Source: Archegozetes longisetosus (taxonomy: Eukaryota > Arthropoda > Arachnida > Sarcoptiformes > Trhypochthoniidae). From it: 64,000 bases of DNA. Below the pieces are notes generated by a model that saw only the letters and a program-made list of their open reading frames with translations, was not told the origin of the DNA and made no database searches. A program made the translations under genes and the position numbers. Of this stretch, positions 38,173-49,968 are shown piece after piece (position 1 is the stretch's first letter; every line of letters begins with the position of its first letter). The stretch covers positions 5,845,569-5,909,568 of the forward strand of contig JAEMBT020000008.1 of the NCBI GenBank assembly GCA_018873245.2. Direction: 5' to 3'.

Positions 38173-40094
38173 TCATTTAATTTCGAATATGTTCCTGAAA
38201 TTTTTAATAACTTTCCCAAATTTTGAAGAATTTTTGTAGAATTTTAGTTTTGTTTGAATGAAATGCAAGTGAAAGCCTTTTTTAAGGCAATGCAATTCCT
38301 TTTCTTCCATCAATTGACTCAAACTCAAAGCCCAACGATCTCTTTCACTCAGAGTTTGTTCACAATCGGGGCGATCAGCTATTGTTGTAGAAGTCATTCT
38401 GCATGTTAAATTATGTAAATTAATATATTTTTCCTTCAAATCAGAATTCTCTCCAATTTTCTCTCTAAAATTGATAGAAAAAATTGTAATTATAATATAA
38501 AAATGAATAAAATAAACAAATTACTCATTGATGTTGATATTGAATAATTCTTGAATGATTATTCCTAAGCTATAAATGTCTGCTTTAGTGTCATAGTTTC
38601 TCCCTACTTTCACTTCTGGGGCCATATATTTATAAGTTCCCGATTCCTGAGTGTGCGATTGGTCTTCATGTTCGTGAATAACTGCTAATCCAAAGTCAGC
38701 TAACTTGACGAATCTACCATTCAATCCGTTGGTTATCAGAATATTTGCTGGTTTCAAATCTCTGTGAATTACGGGGGGACTTTGTTTGTGTAGGAAACGA
38801 ACAGCTTCTAAAATCTCGATAAACAGTTCACTCGCAATATAACAACGAAATACTTTGTCTGTTGGATTTTGACTGACTTCTTTATTAATAATCTGGATGA
38901 CTTCTTTTAATGATTTCGAGCATAATTCCATTTGAATATACAATAAAAGAAATTTTTGTGAACCACTTGAGTCATCTCCATTATCGTGACTTTCTTCAAT
39001 CCAAAAGTCATAACATTCGACAACATGTTTACTGTCAATCTTTGCAACAATTTTTATTTCTCTACAAACTTTTTCTTTTTGGTCTTCTCTGAACTTTATT
39101 TTCTTTATAGCGAAAATCTGATTTGAATTTTTATCTGAAGCTTCACAAACGGAGCCAAAATTACCGGAAGCAATGAATCTTTTTTCTACAAAGTTTTTTT
39201 CGTATTTCTTGTTTTTCAATGAAAATAAGCTTACCAAACATTCATCTAATCTATGAAAAGTTTTATAGGTAATTTGGAAATAATTTTCAAAAACATCATT
39301 AAATGAAATGAAATCAGTCTTAGTCGGAGTTTTTATCACTATAAATCCACATTGACCCCAAACGAAAACGATTCCTTCTTTTGACAAAGCCATTGAAATG
39401 TTGTAACGCCAATGTGATTCGATGTCGATGAATTTGTTTTCACTCTTCAATTTCAACGGAGTTTCACTTTGCTCTTTGATTGTTTCATCACCGAGTTGTC
39501 CGTCTTCATTACTACCGAACACATAAATATCGCCATCACGCGATAACAACAAACTGTGATTGTAACCACAATTTATTTTCTCAAAAACTTCATCAATTTC
39601 GATAAGTTTCGGTGCATTTCTTGAGACATTTTCTTCCAACTTTTTGAAACCCAGTTGTCCAAAATGATTCGGACCCTAACTGAAAACATTTCCCTTCTCT
39701 GTTAAAGCCAGTGAATGTCAAAAACCACATGCAATCGCTTTAACTTTCTCTCCATTGAATTCATTCACATGATATGGAATCGACACAACATCATAATTTC
39801 CATTCCCAATCTGTCCATCTTCATTCAAACCCCACGCATAAACTTGACCGTCAATTGTCAAAACAAGTTGAGAAACACAACAAATATCGACAATATTTTT
39901 ATCACTCAAATATTGATTCAATTTTGGTTTATATATCACGCCATCATCTCTTCCGTTACCTAACACTCCGAAATAATTCTGACCCCACGCATAAACTTGA
40001 CCGTCAATTGTCAAAGCAAGTGAATGAGCATCACCAAAACAAATGTCAACAATATTTTTATCACTCAATTCTGGTTTATATGGCATATTATATC
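38173..40094 (-). pseudogene. Array copy H: RCC1 with two Trp-to-stop changes plus intact kinase
   Basis: Sister of copy G. The kinase exon is complete: IASGNFGSVCEAS, FAIKKIKF, HRDLKPAN, KLADFGLAVIHE, SHTQESGTYKYMAPEV, KADIYSLGIIIQELF. A tail exon follows at about 38460-38173 (DRPDCEQTL). The RCC1 part carries TGA at 39718-39720 (CGF-stop-HSLAL) and TAG at 39676-39678 (NVFS-stop-GPNHF). Both replace Trp codons in an otherwise open frame. Its 5' end, at ~40094, is fused to the kinase N-lobe of copy I just after PISEPLADI, so it has no N-terminus. Confidence 0.85.
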
Positions 40095-41681
40095 TGCAAG
40101 CGGTTCACTGATTGGAATTTTCTTAATAGCATAAAATTGATTATCTCTCTTATTCTTTGCTTCGTAGACAACACCATAACTGCCAGAAGCAATAAATTTG
40201 TGCTCAATGAACTCTTCGCTATACCTCCTATTTTCAGAGTACTCCATGCATTCTTCTGCATAATTTCCGTTTCCAAATATTTTATTTACAACTACAGTTT
40301 TGTATGTGATTTGGAAATAATGAGCGAAAACCTCATCGAAACTCTTGAATTGCGTCTCAGTCGGAGTTTTTATCACTTCTGCTCCACATTTACCCCAAAT
40401 GAAAATAATTCTTTCTTTTGACAAAGCCATTGAAATGTTGTAACGCCAATGTGACGCGATGTCGATGAATTTGTTTTTACTCTTCAATTTCAACGGAGTT
40501 TCACTTTGCTCTTTGACTGTTTCATCTCCGAGTTGTCCGTTTTCATTTCTACCGAACACATAAATATCGCCATCGCCAATCTGTCCATAATAATTCCAAC
40601 CCCACGCATAAACTTGACCGTTAATTGTCAAAACAAGTGAATGACTAGCACCACAACAAACATCGGTAATATTTTTATCACTCAAATATTTATTCAATTC
40701 CGGTTTATATATCTTGTCATCATTTCTTCCATTCCCTAACTTTCCGACACTATTCTGACCCCAACAATAAACTTTCCCGTCAATAGTGCGCGCAATTACA
40801 TGACGAAAACCATTCTTGAAATCAACGATTTGCTTGTTGCTCAAGTTTTCATTTAGAGTCAACTTTCTTACTTCATTCCGATGACCAAAACCTAAAAATC
40901 CATAAATATTACGACCAAAAACATAAGTTTCGTCGTCATTTGTGACAATGATCAAATTGATTCTGTTCCGATCATCTTTAAAAACATGAAAAAGTTTCGG
41001 TGCATTTCTTGAGTCATCTTTTTTCAACTTTTCGAAACCCAGTTGTCCAAATTCATTCCAACCCCAACTGAAAACATTTCCCTTCTCTGTTAAAGCCAGT
41101 GAATGATACAAACCACATGCGATCGCTTTAACTTTCTCTCCATTGAATTCATTCACATGATATGGAATCGACACATTAGAATAATTTCCATTCCCAATCT
41201 GTCCATAATAATTCGAACCCCACGCATAAACTTGACCGTCAATTGTCAAAACAAGTGAATGCCAAGAACAACAAATGTCGACAACATTTTTGTCACTCAA
41301 ATATTGATTCAATTCTGGTTTATATGTCTCGTTATCATTTCTTCCCTTCCCTAACACTCCGTAATGATTCGAACCCCAACAATAAACTTTTCCGTCAATA
41401 GTGCGCGCAATTACTTGAGAATCACCATTCTTGAAATCAACGATTTGTTTGTTGCTCAAGTTTTCGTTTAGAGTCAAATTTTTTGCTTCATTCCGATGAC
41501 CAAAACCTAAAACTCCACGACTATTACCACCAAAAACATAAGTTTCGTCGTCATTTGTGACAATGATCAAATTGGTTTTTTCCAGAGCGTCTTCAAAAAC
41601 ATGAAAAAGTTTGATTTTTTTGACGAAATCTTGATTCAATTTCAACTGTTTGAAAATTTTGTATTTGTTGATTTTGTCCAT
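40095..41681 (-). pseudogene. Array copy I: full N-terminus and mosaic propeller, kinase truncated in N-lobe
   Basis: Starts MDKINKYKIFKQLKLNQDF at 41681. The frame is also open upstream to 41804, and part of that (TASNSDVRHRDKIIFF) is shared with copy J, so a longer N-terminus cannot be excluded. One uninterrupted frame covers ~525 residues. After four blades the sequence jumps from SRNAPKL back to a second entry strand FHVFKDDRN. It repeats three blades, then jumps from GQIGDG to DIYVFG before the last blade (IFIWGKCGAEVIKTPTETQ). The kinase keeps IASGSYGVVYEA and FYAIKKIP, then ends at ~40095, where copy H's RCC1 sequence begins out of frame. It could express an RCC1-only protein. Confidence 0.8.
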
Positions 41682-42080
41682 TTTCGCGATTGCACAAAAT
41701 TTTGTCTCATGGAAACGAAAAATTTTATCGCACTTAAAGAAGATTATCTTATCTCTGTGTCTAACGTCAGAGTTGCTGGCTGTGTTTATTTTGAAAGATC
41801 TCAAATGAATCGAGCTTTCATTCGACTCTCCAGACTGACCTACTCAACTTTTGCACTTGTCCTCCAATTCTAAAGTTAAGCCTTACAAGTTTTGGAAATC
41901 TACTCCCACTCTCCAGTTCGCACTGTACATTCGCTTTCTCTCCAACTATTCATGTTCAAGTTGCAAAAGTTGAAAAGGCCAGTCTTGCTCTCCTGATTGA
42001 CACCAGTTCTGATCATTCTGTCAACAGACCACCTCAATCTGTTGACTTCTGCTTACCTGAGGCCTCTACTCTCACTTTCG
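41682..42080. repeat. 5' flank block of copy I (shared with E and J)
   Basis: Matches the upstream regions of copies E (32885-33165) and J (60065-60440). The shared text includes gagttgctggctgt, attcgactctccagactgacct and ctcctgattgacaccag. As the only block common to all copies that retain a start codon, it is the best candidate for promoter/5'UTR sequence. I see no unambiguous TATA box. Confidence 0.65.
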
Positions 42081-45040
42081 ACATATCGAGGAAACAGGTG
42101 GCAAATCAGGCTTCGCACATGGCGCCTATGTGTTACTATCTGAAATGGTATCTATTCCCTCAGGCTTGCACCACAACCACAATCTTTCTTTCACTCAGCT
42201 AGAGGCCTCTACTCCCGCCATCACTCATTGAGCTTCCTTCAGTGTCGAGGGAACGGATCGCAAGTCAGGATTCACACATGGCGCCTATGTGTTACTAACT
42301 GAAATGGTTTCCACTCCCTCAGGCTTGCACCACTTCCACAGTCTCTCCTTTCCTTAACACAGCCTTCAGCTCCTACACATCAGAACATGCAACATACTTG
42401 CTTCGCCACTCTTAGTATCTTTTTAGCTACAGACCTCTATCGCAGTCAGACACTTTACTTACATTAAACTTAAAAGTACAAAGAGCACGGATTAGATTCA
42501 GTACAGACACTCAGGCTCTGCACCACACCCAATCTTACCTTTTGCTCTCTCACGCTTCACTCAGCTAGAGGCCTCTACTCCCGCCACAGCTCAATCTCTT
42601 CAATGAGCTTCCTTCAGTATAGAGAAAACGGATCGCATATCAAGCTTCACACATGGCGCCTATGTGCTACTATGTTAAATGGTCCGTTCTCTCAGGCTCT
42701 GCACCACACCCACAGTCTCTCCCACCATCATTCACTTTCTTCACTCTGCACTCCAGTCAGTATCGAGGTTACGAATCACACATCAGGTTTCATACACGGT
42801 GCCTATGTGCTACTATCTAGCATACTTTCTACCCCCTCAAGCTCTGCACCACATCCATAGCCCTCCACACCATCACGGAAAACAATACACTTACGTGTTC
42901 CACCGTTTCTAGTCTCTCTTTAGCCACAGGCCTCCATCGCACTCAGACCATTTACTCGCACTAAACCCGAAAGTGCAGAGAGAACTGACCGTATTCAGTA
43001 TCGGCGCTCGGTGCCTCAAGTGCTTCAACTGACATACTTTCCACTCTCTCAGACCGTACCGCTTCAACAAATCAAAACACGCCATACATGTGTTCACATC
43101 AGCTTTCACCACTGCACATCTTTCACTTTCACTCCACCGTCATTACATTTCTTCGGTTTGAATATTCATCTGTATGGAGAGAACAAATTAAATATTAGAC
43201 TTCACACACGGCGCCCATGTGCTACTACCTAATATGCTTTCATTCCCTCAGGCTCTGCACCACATCCACTGCCCCTTCTACACCAATGAAGAAAACACTT
43301 TATCTACGTGTTTCAGACATTATTTTTTCCACAAGTCCTAAAGACTCTAGCTACAGACCTCCGTTCATCGCACTCAGACCATTTACTCATTTGCAACTTG
43401 CAAATACTGATGGAACAGACCGTAAATCAGTATCGACACTCGGTACCTTCAGTGCTTCAACTGATATACTTTCTACTCCTTCAGACTGCAACGTTGTCAC
43501 TAACTTGTTTAGTTCCAACACATGAGAACACGCAAAAACACGCGACACTTACGTATACTACCAAAAATTCTTCCCGCCGCTTCCATCGTCTTTCTTTAGT
43601 TACAGACTTCTATTTCACTCACATGCTATTCCTTCACTTGAAAATTAAAACACTAAACAAACGAACCGCACATTAGATTCAACACGCGGCACCGACGCGT
43701 TCAATCTGAAGGCTTTTCACTTGAACAGTGCTTCAATTTCACAGACTTCCCACATAGCCTCTCAAGCTTTCCACCGTTGCTAAAGCGTTCTGCTACAGCC
43801 GCCTTTTATTTCTCACTTTTATTATTTTAGTATTGAGTTCGGAAGCACCGGATTCATTTCATGTCATTCTCTATGTGCGTAAACAAGTCAGCCCAACATT
43901 GGTTTAGTCGCGATAGTAAGTTCAATAGAACTTTCGAGTCTGCACAATGTGGCTGTTGTGACTGTGGCCTTGTAGCCTACGCTTACACTTCCGCCGTAAA
44001 ACAGCTTTCAGTGGCCAGCATTTAGATGCGTGGCCACACTACTAGCTGTAGGCAGAGTGCTTCCCATGTAGGAATGCGTTTGTTGTCACTCATCTGTCAC
44101 TCACTCTGTTTTTCGCCCTTTTTCTATTCTGCAGCGGCACGAACCCGTACAGAGCCAGCAGCTCAATTGCTACAAAGAATAGTCGTCAACACAACCAATT
44201 CAGTCAAAAAAAGTGCAGCGGCGACACCGAGACTCGAACCTGACTTTTGCTCTCACGGACTTCACTCAGCGAGAGGCCTCTACTCCCGCCACAGCTCAAT
44301 CTCTTCAATGAGCTTCCTTCAGTATAGAGAAAACGGATTGCATATCAAGCTTTACACATGGCGCCTGTGTTACTATTTGATATGGTCTCCGTTCCCTCAG
44401 GCTCTGCACCACACCCACAGTCTCTCCAGCCATCATTCACTTCGCACTCCAGTCAGTATAGAGGTAACTAAACGCACATCAGGCTTCACACACGGCGCCA
44501 ATGTGCTACTACCTAATATGCTTTCATTCCCTCAGGCTCTGCACCACATTCACTGTCTCATTAACACAAAGACAAAACACACGATACCTACGTGCTTTAG
44601 CCATTATTTTTTCCACAAATCCTAAAGGCTCTAGCTACAGACCTCCTGTTCATCGCACTCAGACCATTTACTCATCTGCAACATGCAAGTACTGAAGATA
44701 CTCGGTACCTTCAGTGCTTCGACTGATATACTTTCTACTCCTTCAGACTGCAACGTAGTCACTAACTTGTTTAGTTCCAACACATCAGAACACGCAAAAA
44801 CACGCGACACGTATACTAACAAAAATTCTTCCCATCGCTTCCATCGTTTTTCTTTAGTTACAGACTTCTATTTCACTCATATACTATTCCTTCACTTTAA
44901 AACACTAAAAGCTGAAACACGCGAACCTGACATTTAATTCAACACCGCCACTGTTTCTAAAGCTCAACTTTCCTACAGAAGTTCCCACGTCCAGTGTTCA
45001 ATGTTTCACCTTTCTTCTCACCACTTTTCATTTTTTTAGT
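42081..45040. repeat. C-rich diverged repeat cluster with CACATGGCGCCTATGTG cores
   Basis: About 3 kb built from diverged units. The near-palindrome cacatggcgcctatgtg followed by (c/t)tactat occurs near 42117, 42274, 42651, 42796, 43207, 44356 and 44493. It is usually followed by (t)ccctcaggctctgcaccaca. Core spacing within pairs is ~135-160 bp. Larger blocks repeat too: 42560-42900 with 44235-44600, and 43300-43680 with 44595-44945. The plus strand is C-rich and G-poor. Short frames exist but differ between units, so this is not coding. Further units lie at 60480-61140. Confidence 0.75.
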
Positions 45041-45089
45041 GTTTCATCGTAATCATTTCACTCGTTGTCACTCGTCACAAATAGCATTA

Positions 45090-45355
45090 ATACAGCTTTA
45101 CTGTAACATTACATTTCTATCGCATACTGCTTATACACTTTATTTATATCCCGCTGCCAACATCTCTCTGTTTTTCGCCCGTTTTCTATCTGTTCTGCAG
45201 CGGCACGCACCCTTTCAGAGCCAGCAGCTCAATTGCTACAGAGAATGTTCGCCAACACAACCAATTCAGTCAAAAAAAGTGCAGCGGCGATACCGAGACT
45301 CCAACCTGGGACTTTCGCCCCATATCTCGACTCGCAGACCACTACACCCCAGTGA
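45090..45355 (-). repeat. tRNA-derived SINE-like unit
   Basis: On the minus strand, 45355-45276 reads like a tRNA-derived Pol III head. It has an A-box-like ggtgtagtggtctgcga and a B-box-like aggttggagtctc about 40 nt later; a partial copy at ~44225-44238 has ggttcgagtctc, closer to consensus. A T7 run (45276-45283 region) follows, which could end Pol III transcription. The rest of the unit (to ~45090) recurs at 33167-33350 and 44085-44180. There is no reading frame. Confidence 0.6.
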
Positions 45356-46677
45356 CTCTCTATTGCACACTGTTCTCGTAGTACTACTATCGTGCTATTG
45401 TACTACTCACACACTGCCCACATATATATACTTTTTTGTCAATTCCGAGCAAACTTTTCTCGTACTTAGAAATTTTCATCTGGTTTTGCTCACATCTCAC
45501 ATGAGTGGGGCCCAAACCAAAACAGTTAGCACCAAATAAACTACTCAGCATAGTCCCAAAATGTAATACGAGTTATCAAATGCCATATTAGAACAGTGGG
45601 GGTCGAAAGGAGGCTCTGTAACCGGTAGCCGCCAATTTTCAAAATCGAAAACTAGCCAAATGCATATGAATACTAATTGAATGACTGCGTGCGAGTTCTT
45701 TGCTACCAATGCTTGTGAAACTGAGCACCGAATACCGATATTGAAAATACATCTTATTTTAAATTTTTACTTTATATAGATATTTGAAACCTGCCACTTC
45801 AGTTCACTCCACATCAATTATTATCTACGTTACTAAAAGTTACTTCTCTTAAAACTTATCAATGTTTTGAAGCAACTTTTGAAATTTTATTCCAATTGGC
45901 TTAGTCGAAAAAATGTTTAGACACTTATTTTATTGATTGAATTAACTAAAATGGTCTCAATTATGACTCAATGATCTATACAATGACAATAAACTATTGA
46001 ATAACAACAATCAATCATTAAATAGCATACAATAGAGCTCAATATTCAATCGTTTTTACAATAAAATCTTCGTTTTATTCACTTGAGGTGATTCGTCAAT
46101 TGATTCCAATTTTTGATTTAACATTAACTTATTTGAAAGACTCAGTCGATTATGATTCAAATTTCAAATTATTAACTCTTCTAGCGATTAAATGCATTAA
46201 AACAGCGATAAAATAGACATAATTATGATGTAGTTATAAAAAATAAGTGCAGTTAAAGCGGTCCAACTGAAACACAGTTATAAGCATATTCCATCGGCCA
46301 CTTTGGTGTTGGTGCAAATGTTAGAGCAATTCGTTCGATTAAAGTCGAGTACAAACAACATTCGCATTTGCCTCATCCAGAAATTCTTTGCTCGATATAG
46401 AGAAGTGTTGGGTCTTCACCCCATTTAAGCTTCACTTCTTCGTAGCCGTAATCGACCCACAAAACTGTGGGCTATTGAGGCCAAGGATTAATCTGGTCTC
46501 GATTCGGAGGAGGTTGAGGTCAAATTTCAAAACAAACAATGCTTTTGGCGCCCTAAATATCAGTTTGAATAAAATTTAATAAAACTAAAATAAAGTCAAC
46601 GATTAATTGAATTACTTGTCTCAAACAAGTTGCGATGCAATCACATCCCGTTTGACCGCCTCCAATAAATTTCATTT
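45356..46677. other. Intergenic, nothing convincing
   Basis: AT-rich with no gene I can support. Around 46270-46560 the minus strand resembles a badly decayed transposase-like frame, but the similarity is too weak to name a family. Confidence 0.4.
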
Positions 46678-46993
46678 CTTACTATTTAAGCCATAATAGC
46701 TATCCATCAAATACAGAATGGTGAAGATCGAAAACCAAAACCAATTCATGATCTTTGGCTGATAAAAGTTTTTCTCCTATGTTTATGAGAACCTATTGCT
46801 GCTAACAATAAACTGATTCACATTAAAGTCGAAACTTATCCCAAGTGGAAGCTTAACTTTTAGATCATTTTTATCAAAACTTAATGAGTCAGTATCTAAT
46901 TCGAAGACACTTATGTTTTTATGGCTATTGTTACCTTCATGAACATTCAAATAATCAACAATCAATTGCTTTTAACTGCAATACTCCTTAAGC
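46678..46993 (-). pseudogene. Orphan duplicate of the PGRP first exon and promoter region
   Basis: Matches 17095-17412 closely, including the signal-peptide exon (start codon near 46748 on the minus strand) and its upstream DNA, and ends at the same 'aatactccttaag'. No PGRP body follows downstream on the minus strand, so it is a dead exon. It abuts the 3' end of the glutamate synthase relic. Confidence 0.8.
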
Positions 46994-49026
46994 ACTAATA
47001 TCTGGCATCACATCATTGGTTGTTTTCCACAAATGTTTTTGTGAACATTCGAGAAAAGTGATCGCAAAGTAGATACCATTCAATTGTCTGCCAGGAATAG
47101 GCAAATCTCTCGGCCACGTGGCGCCTGTTGCCAAACATATCGCATCAAAGTTTCGCAGCAGTTCTTCACCAGATACATCTTTGCCAACATTGCAATTAGT
47201 TTTGAAAATAATTGCTTCGGCACTCATTAAGTCGATTCTTCGCTCTATCACTTGTTTCGATAACTTCATGGTTGGAATACCGTATTGAACAAGTCCACCG
47301 ATTCGATCGTTCCTTTCAAAAACAGTGACTAAATGACCGGCTTTGTTGAGTTGGTCAGCACACGCCAGTCCTGAACCAATAATAGCTACACGTTTATGAG
47401 TTGTTCGAGCAGGTGGTCATGCCTTAATCCAACCCTTTCCAAAGGCAGTTTCAATAATAGACACGTAGACTGTTTTAATAGCACTGGTAGCTCATAAACA
47501 CCGAGAACACACGCGCCCTCACATGATGCCGGACACACACGACCCGTGAAATGAGGAAAATTATTTGTTTGCAGAAGTTGTTTAGTAGCTTCGTACCAGT
47601 CGTCCTAATATACGAGATCATTCCGTCGCGGAATCGTTACCCAATGGACAGCCGTGTGATGACTGACAGAACGGGACTCCACATTCCATACACCTGTTAA
47701 TCGATTTCTAGGTTTAGTTGTTATCTCAAATTTTTGTTGCATCTATACCTTGAGGTCTATGTTCGGAAATTGTTTCTGATGAACTGATGGTCAAAAATTT
47801 CGTTTCGATCTTTAAGTCTGTTCGCAATGTCTCTATAATAACCTTTAATGCGCTTGTATTTCATGAATCCTTTAGTTTTGTCTAATTTAGTTTCATCTGG
47901 AATCGAGTCTTCGATGTCTTTAACCCTATTATCAGATTGAGTCTGAGATACTTCTATTGAGTCCTGTTTGGCGTTTGCTTTTTGTTTAATTTGTTTCAAA
48001 ACGCGCTCATATTCTTTAGGAAATACTTTAATGAACTTCAATCTATGCTCAGACAAATTTGATAAGATTTGTGCCGCAACTTTTGAACCAGTTTTCTTAT
48101 GGAATTCATTTAAAAGTTGTTTAACTAAATCTATGTCTTCGTTCTCTTCTAATGGAAACAAATCAATCATTCCGTGATTGCATTTCGATCAAAATCTTCA
48201 GTCACTACCAAAATATATTAATCAAAACATTTTTAGGATCAAAGTTTCGGTCGGTTTTTCAGTATTATAGTTAAAAAGGCTTTAATATTGAATTGTTACA
48301 AATGACGCTCACATTCGAATTCAATTTGAGACGATTTTGACCATTTTCACCATAATGGACAGCGATGTCATAGCTTAAGGTAGCGCGAAAAGCTCGGTCT
48401 TCGTTTCTAATCGGTAGCTATATTTGGTTCGGTTTGTCTGAAGTGCCGTCAAGAATGTGCTTCGCGGCTCATATTTGGTTATCGAGTTGAAAATCTTGTG
48501 GAAGAGATCCACCAACTATATTAGTTGCTGGTCTTAGAGATAGGGCGTTGCACACAATCATTTTATAGTCAAGAAGACTAGCCTTTGGATTTTGGGGATC
48601 GGGTTTCAACCGAACAAGTTTTGTCCTTCCAATGAGGTTCTGCAATTTTCTGATGCCCAACTTTGCCATTTGTGCTCTGATTTCGTCTGCCAACAGGAAT
48701 AAATAATTGACTAAATACTCAAGTTTTCTCTCGAATTTGTTTATCAGTTATGGGTCTTGAGTGGCCGCTCCGACTGGACATGTGTTTAAGTGACACTTTC
48801 TCATTATAATACAACCGATCACTATGAGTGGTGCTGTTGACAAACCAAACTCATCGGCGCCGAGCATAACAGCGACCAACACGTCGGAGGCTGTTCTGAT
48901 TTGTCCATTACATTGAAGAACAGCTCTAGACCTGAGATGATTTGCAACCAGGACTTGATGTGTTTGAGAAATGCCTAAATGCCGCGGAAGACCAGTTCCC
49001 TTCATGCTATGACTTCTGGTTATCAA
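46994..49026 (-). pseudogene. Glutamate synthase (GOGAT) pseudogene, central and C-terminal parts
   Basis: Pieces of NAD(P)H-dependent glutamate synthase in correct 5'-3' order. The FMN/Fe-S region of the large-subunit part ([38 protein letters not shown]) is at 49026-48748. The next segment (EIRAQMAKLGIRKLQNLIGR) is at 48693-48469. The linker and small-subunit start (KVFPKEYERVLKQI, KTKGFMKYKRI) are at 48170-47757. A cysteine cluster (CMECGVPFCQSSHGCPLGN) lies near 47690-47640. The NAD(P)H domain ([20 protein letters not shown], then GGLVQYGIPTMKLSKQVIER) is at about 47410-46994. Between and within the pieces there are in-frame stops and frame changes. A deletion in the GxGPAG motif reduces it to GSGLACAD. 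The N-terminal glutaminase domain is absent. Clearly non-functional. Confidence 0.9.
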
Positions 49027-49320
49027 TAATTATAAGTTGATTAGTGTAGAAGTTGTGTCATATTAGCTCTGACTGATGTTCAATTTTTCGAAACTTTAAT
49101 CAACTACTATTGTTATGAAGTGATTGGTCATCCGTTTCAGTTTGTTCGTCATAATAATAAACGTCATTCTCATAGAATACAATTTGATTGTTCTTTATTG
49201 AGTAATTCAAAACCGTTTTCTCGCTCCAAACTGTAAACGTCCGACATTTGAAAAAAAATAATCAAACATTCACTTTGAAAAGTGCTCAAAATTGTATTCA
49301 GTTCCTCAACTTATCATCTC
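49027..49320. other. Intergenic, nothing seen
   Basis: A splice-acceptor-like CAG (about 49019-49021) precedes the first GOGAT piece. No upstream GOGAT exon or other gene is visible here. Confidence 0.4.
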
Positions 49321-49968
49321 AAATGAATTATTGCGCTGAGTCTATGCACACTTTGACAGCTTCGTTTGCAATTGGCTCTAAATTTAGTTTGTCTCCAATG
49401 CGCATGTCTTGTATTGACTGAGATGTGCGCTAAGCCATTCAGTCGTTCGATATTTGACGCTATTTTTGGCACTTTTTGCACTTCAAACGAATAGTTTCCG
49501 GGGTTTCAGCTATTTATCGATTTATTTTCCATCAATGGAACAATTTTTGAATTGAAAACTCAATAAAAATATTCTGAAGTAACGTAAGATTATTGATAAT
49601 AAGTTGTTTTTACAAAACTTGTAATTAAATACTTGAATTGCGATTCAAGACTCGGTTCATCTGTCAGTTGAAAACTTGTCCATAACTTAAGTAAACATTA
49701 GTTTGACATAACTTTCAATTGATGTGATTGTTTCAATGAGTAAATAAAAGCCTTATTCATAAAACAAAACATTTGATTACAAATTGGTTCGAAACCACAA
49801 AATGACTCAAAGTTAGAAAATATTTTAAATTTGACTATAGTTTTGATTTATTTTACATTTACTTTTCTAAAACTGTTGGTATTCGTCATCAACTTTATAG
49901 ACTTTATATTATTAAAGTAGATTTCCCTTTAATTAGTAAATTAGTTATTAATTTGAATTTATTACAAA

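Noticed and set aside
19642-41681. Alternative reading of the array as NEK8/NEK9 genes
   Set aside because: NEK8/9 have the kinase first and RCC1 after it, and the kinase motifs here (acidic insert before LYIQMELC, HT-rich activation segment) fit the eIF2-alpha kinase group better.
42603-45539. Several plus-strand reading frames of 60-200 codons in the C-rich cluster
   Set aside because: They shift frame between repeat units, share no domain, and their Ser/Thr/His/Leu-rich composition follows from C-rich repeats; not genes.
46270-46560. Possible transposase relic on the minus strand
   Set aside because: Only vague similarity with several stops; not enough to name a family.
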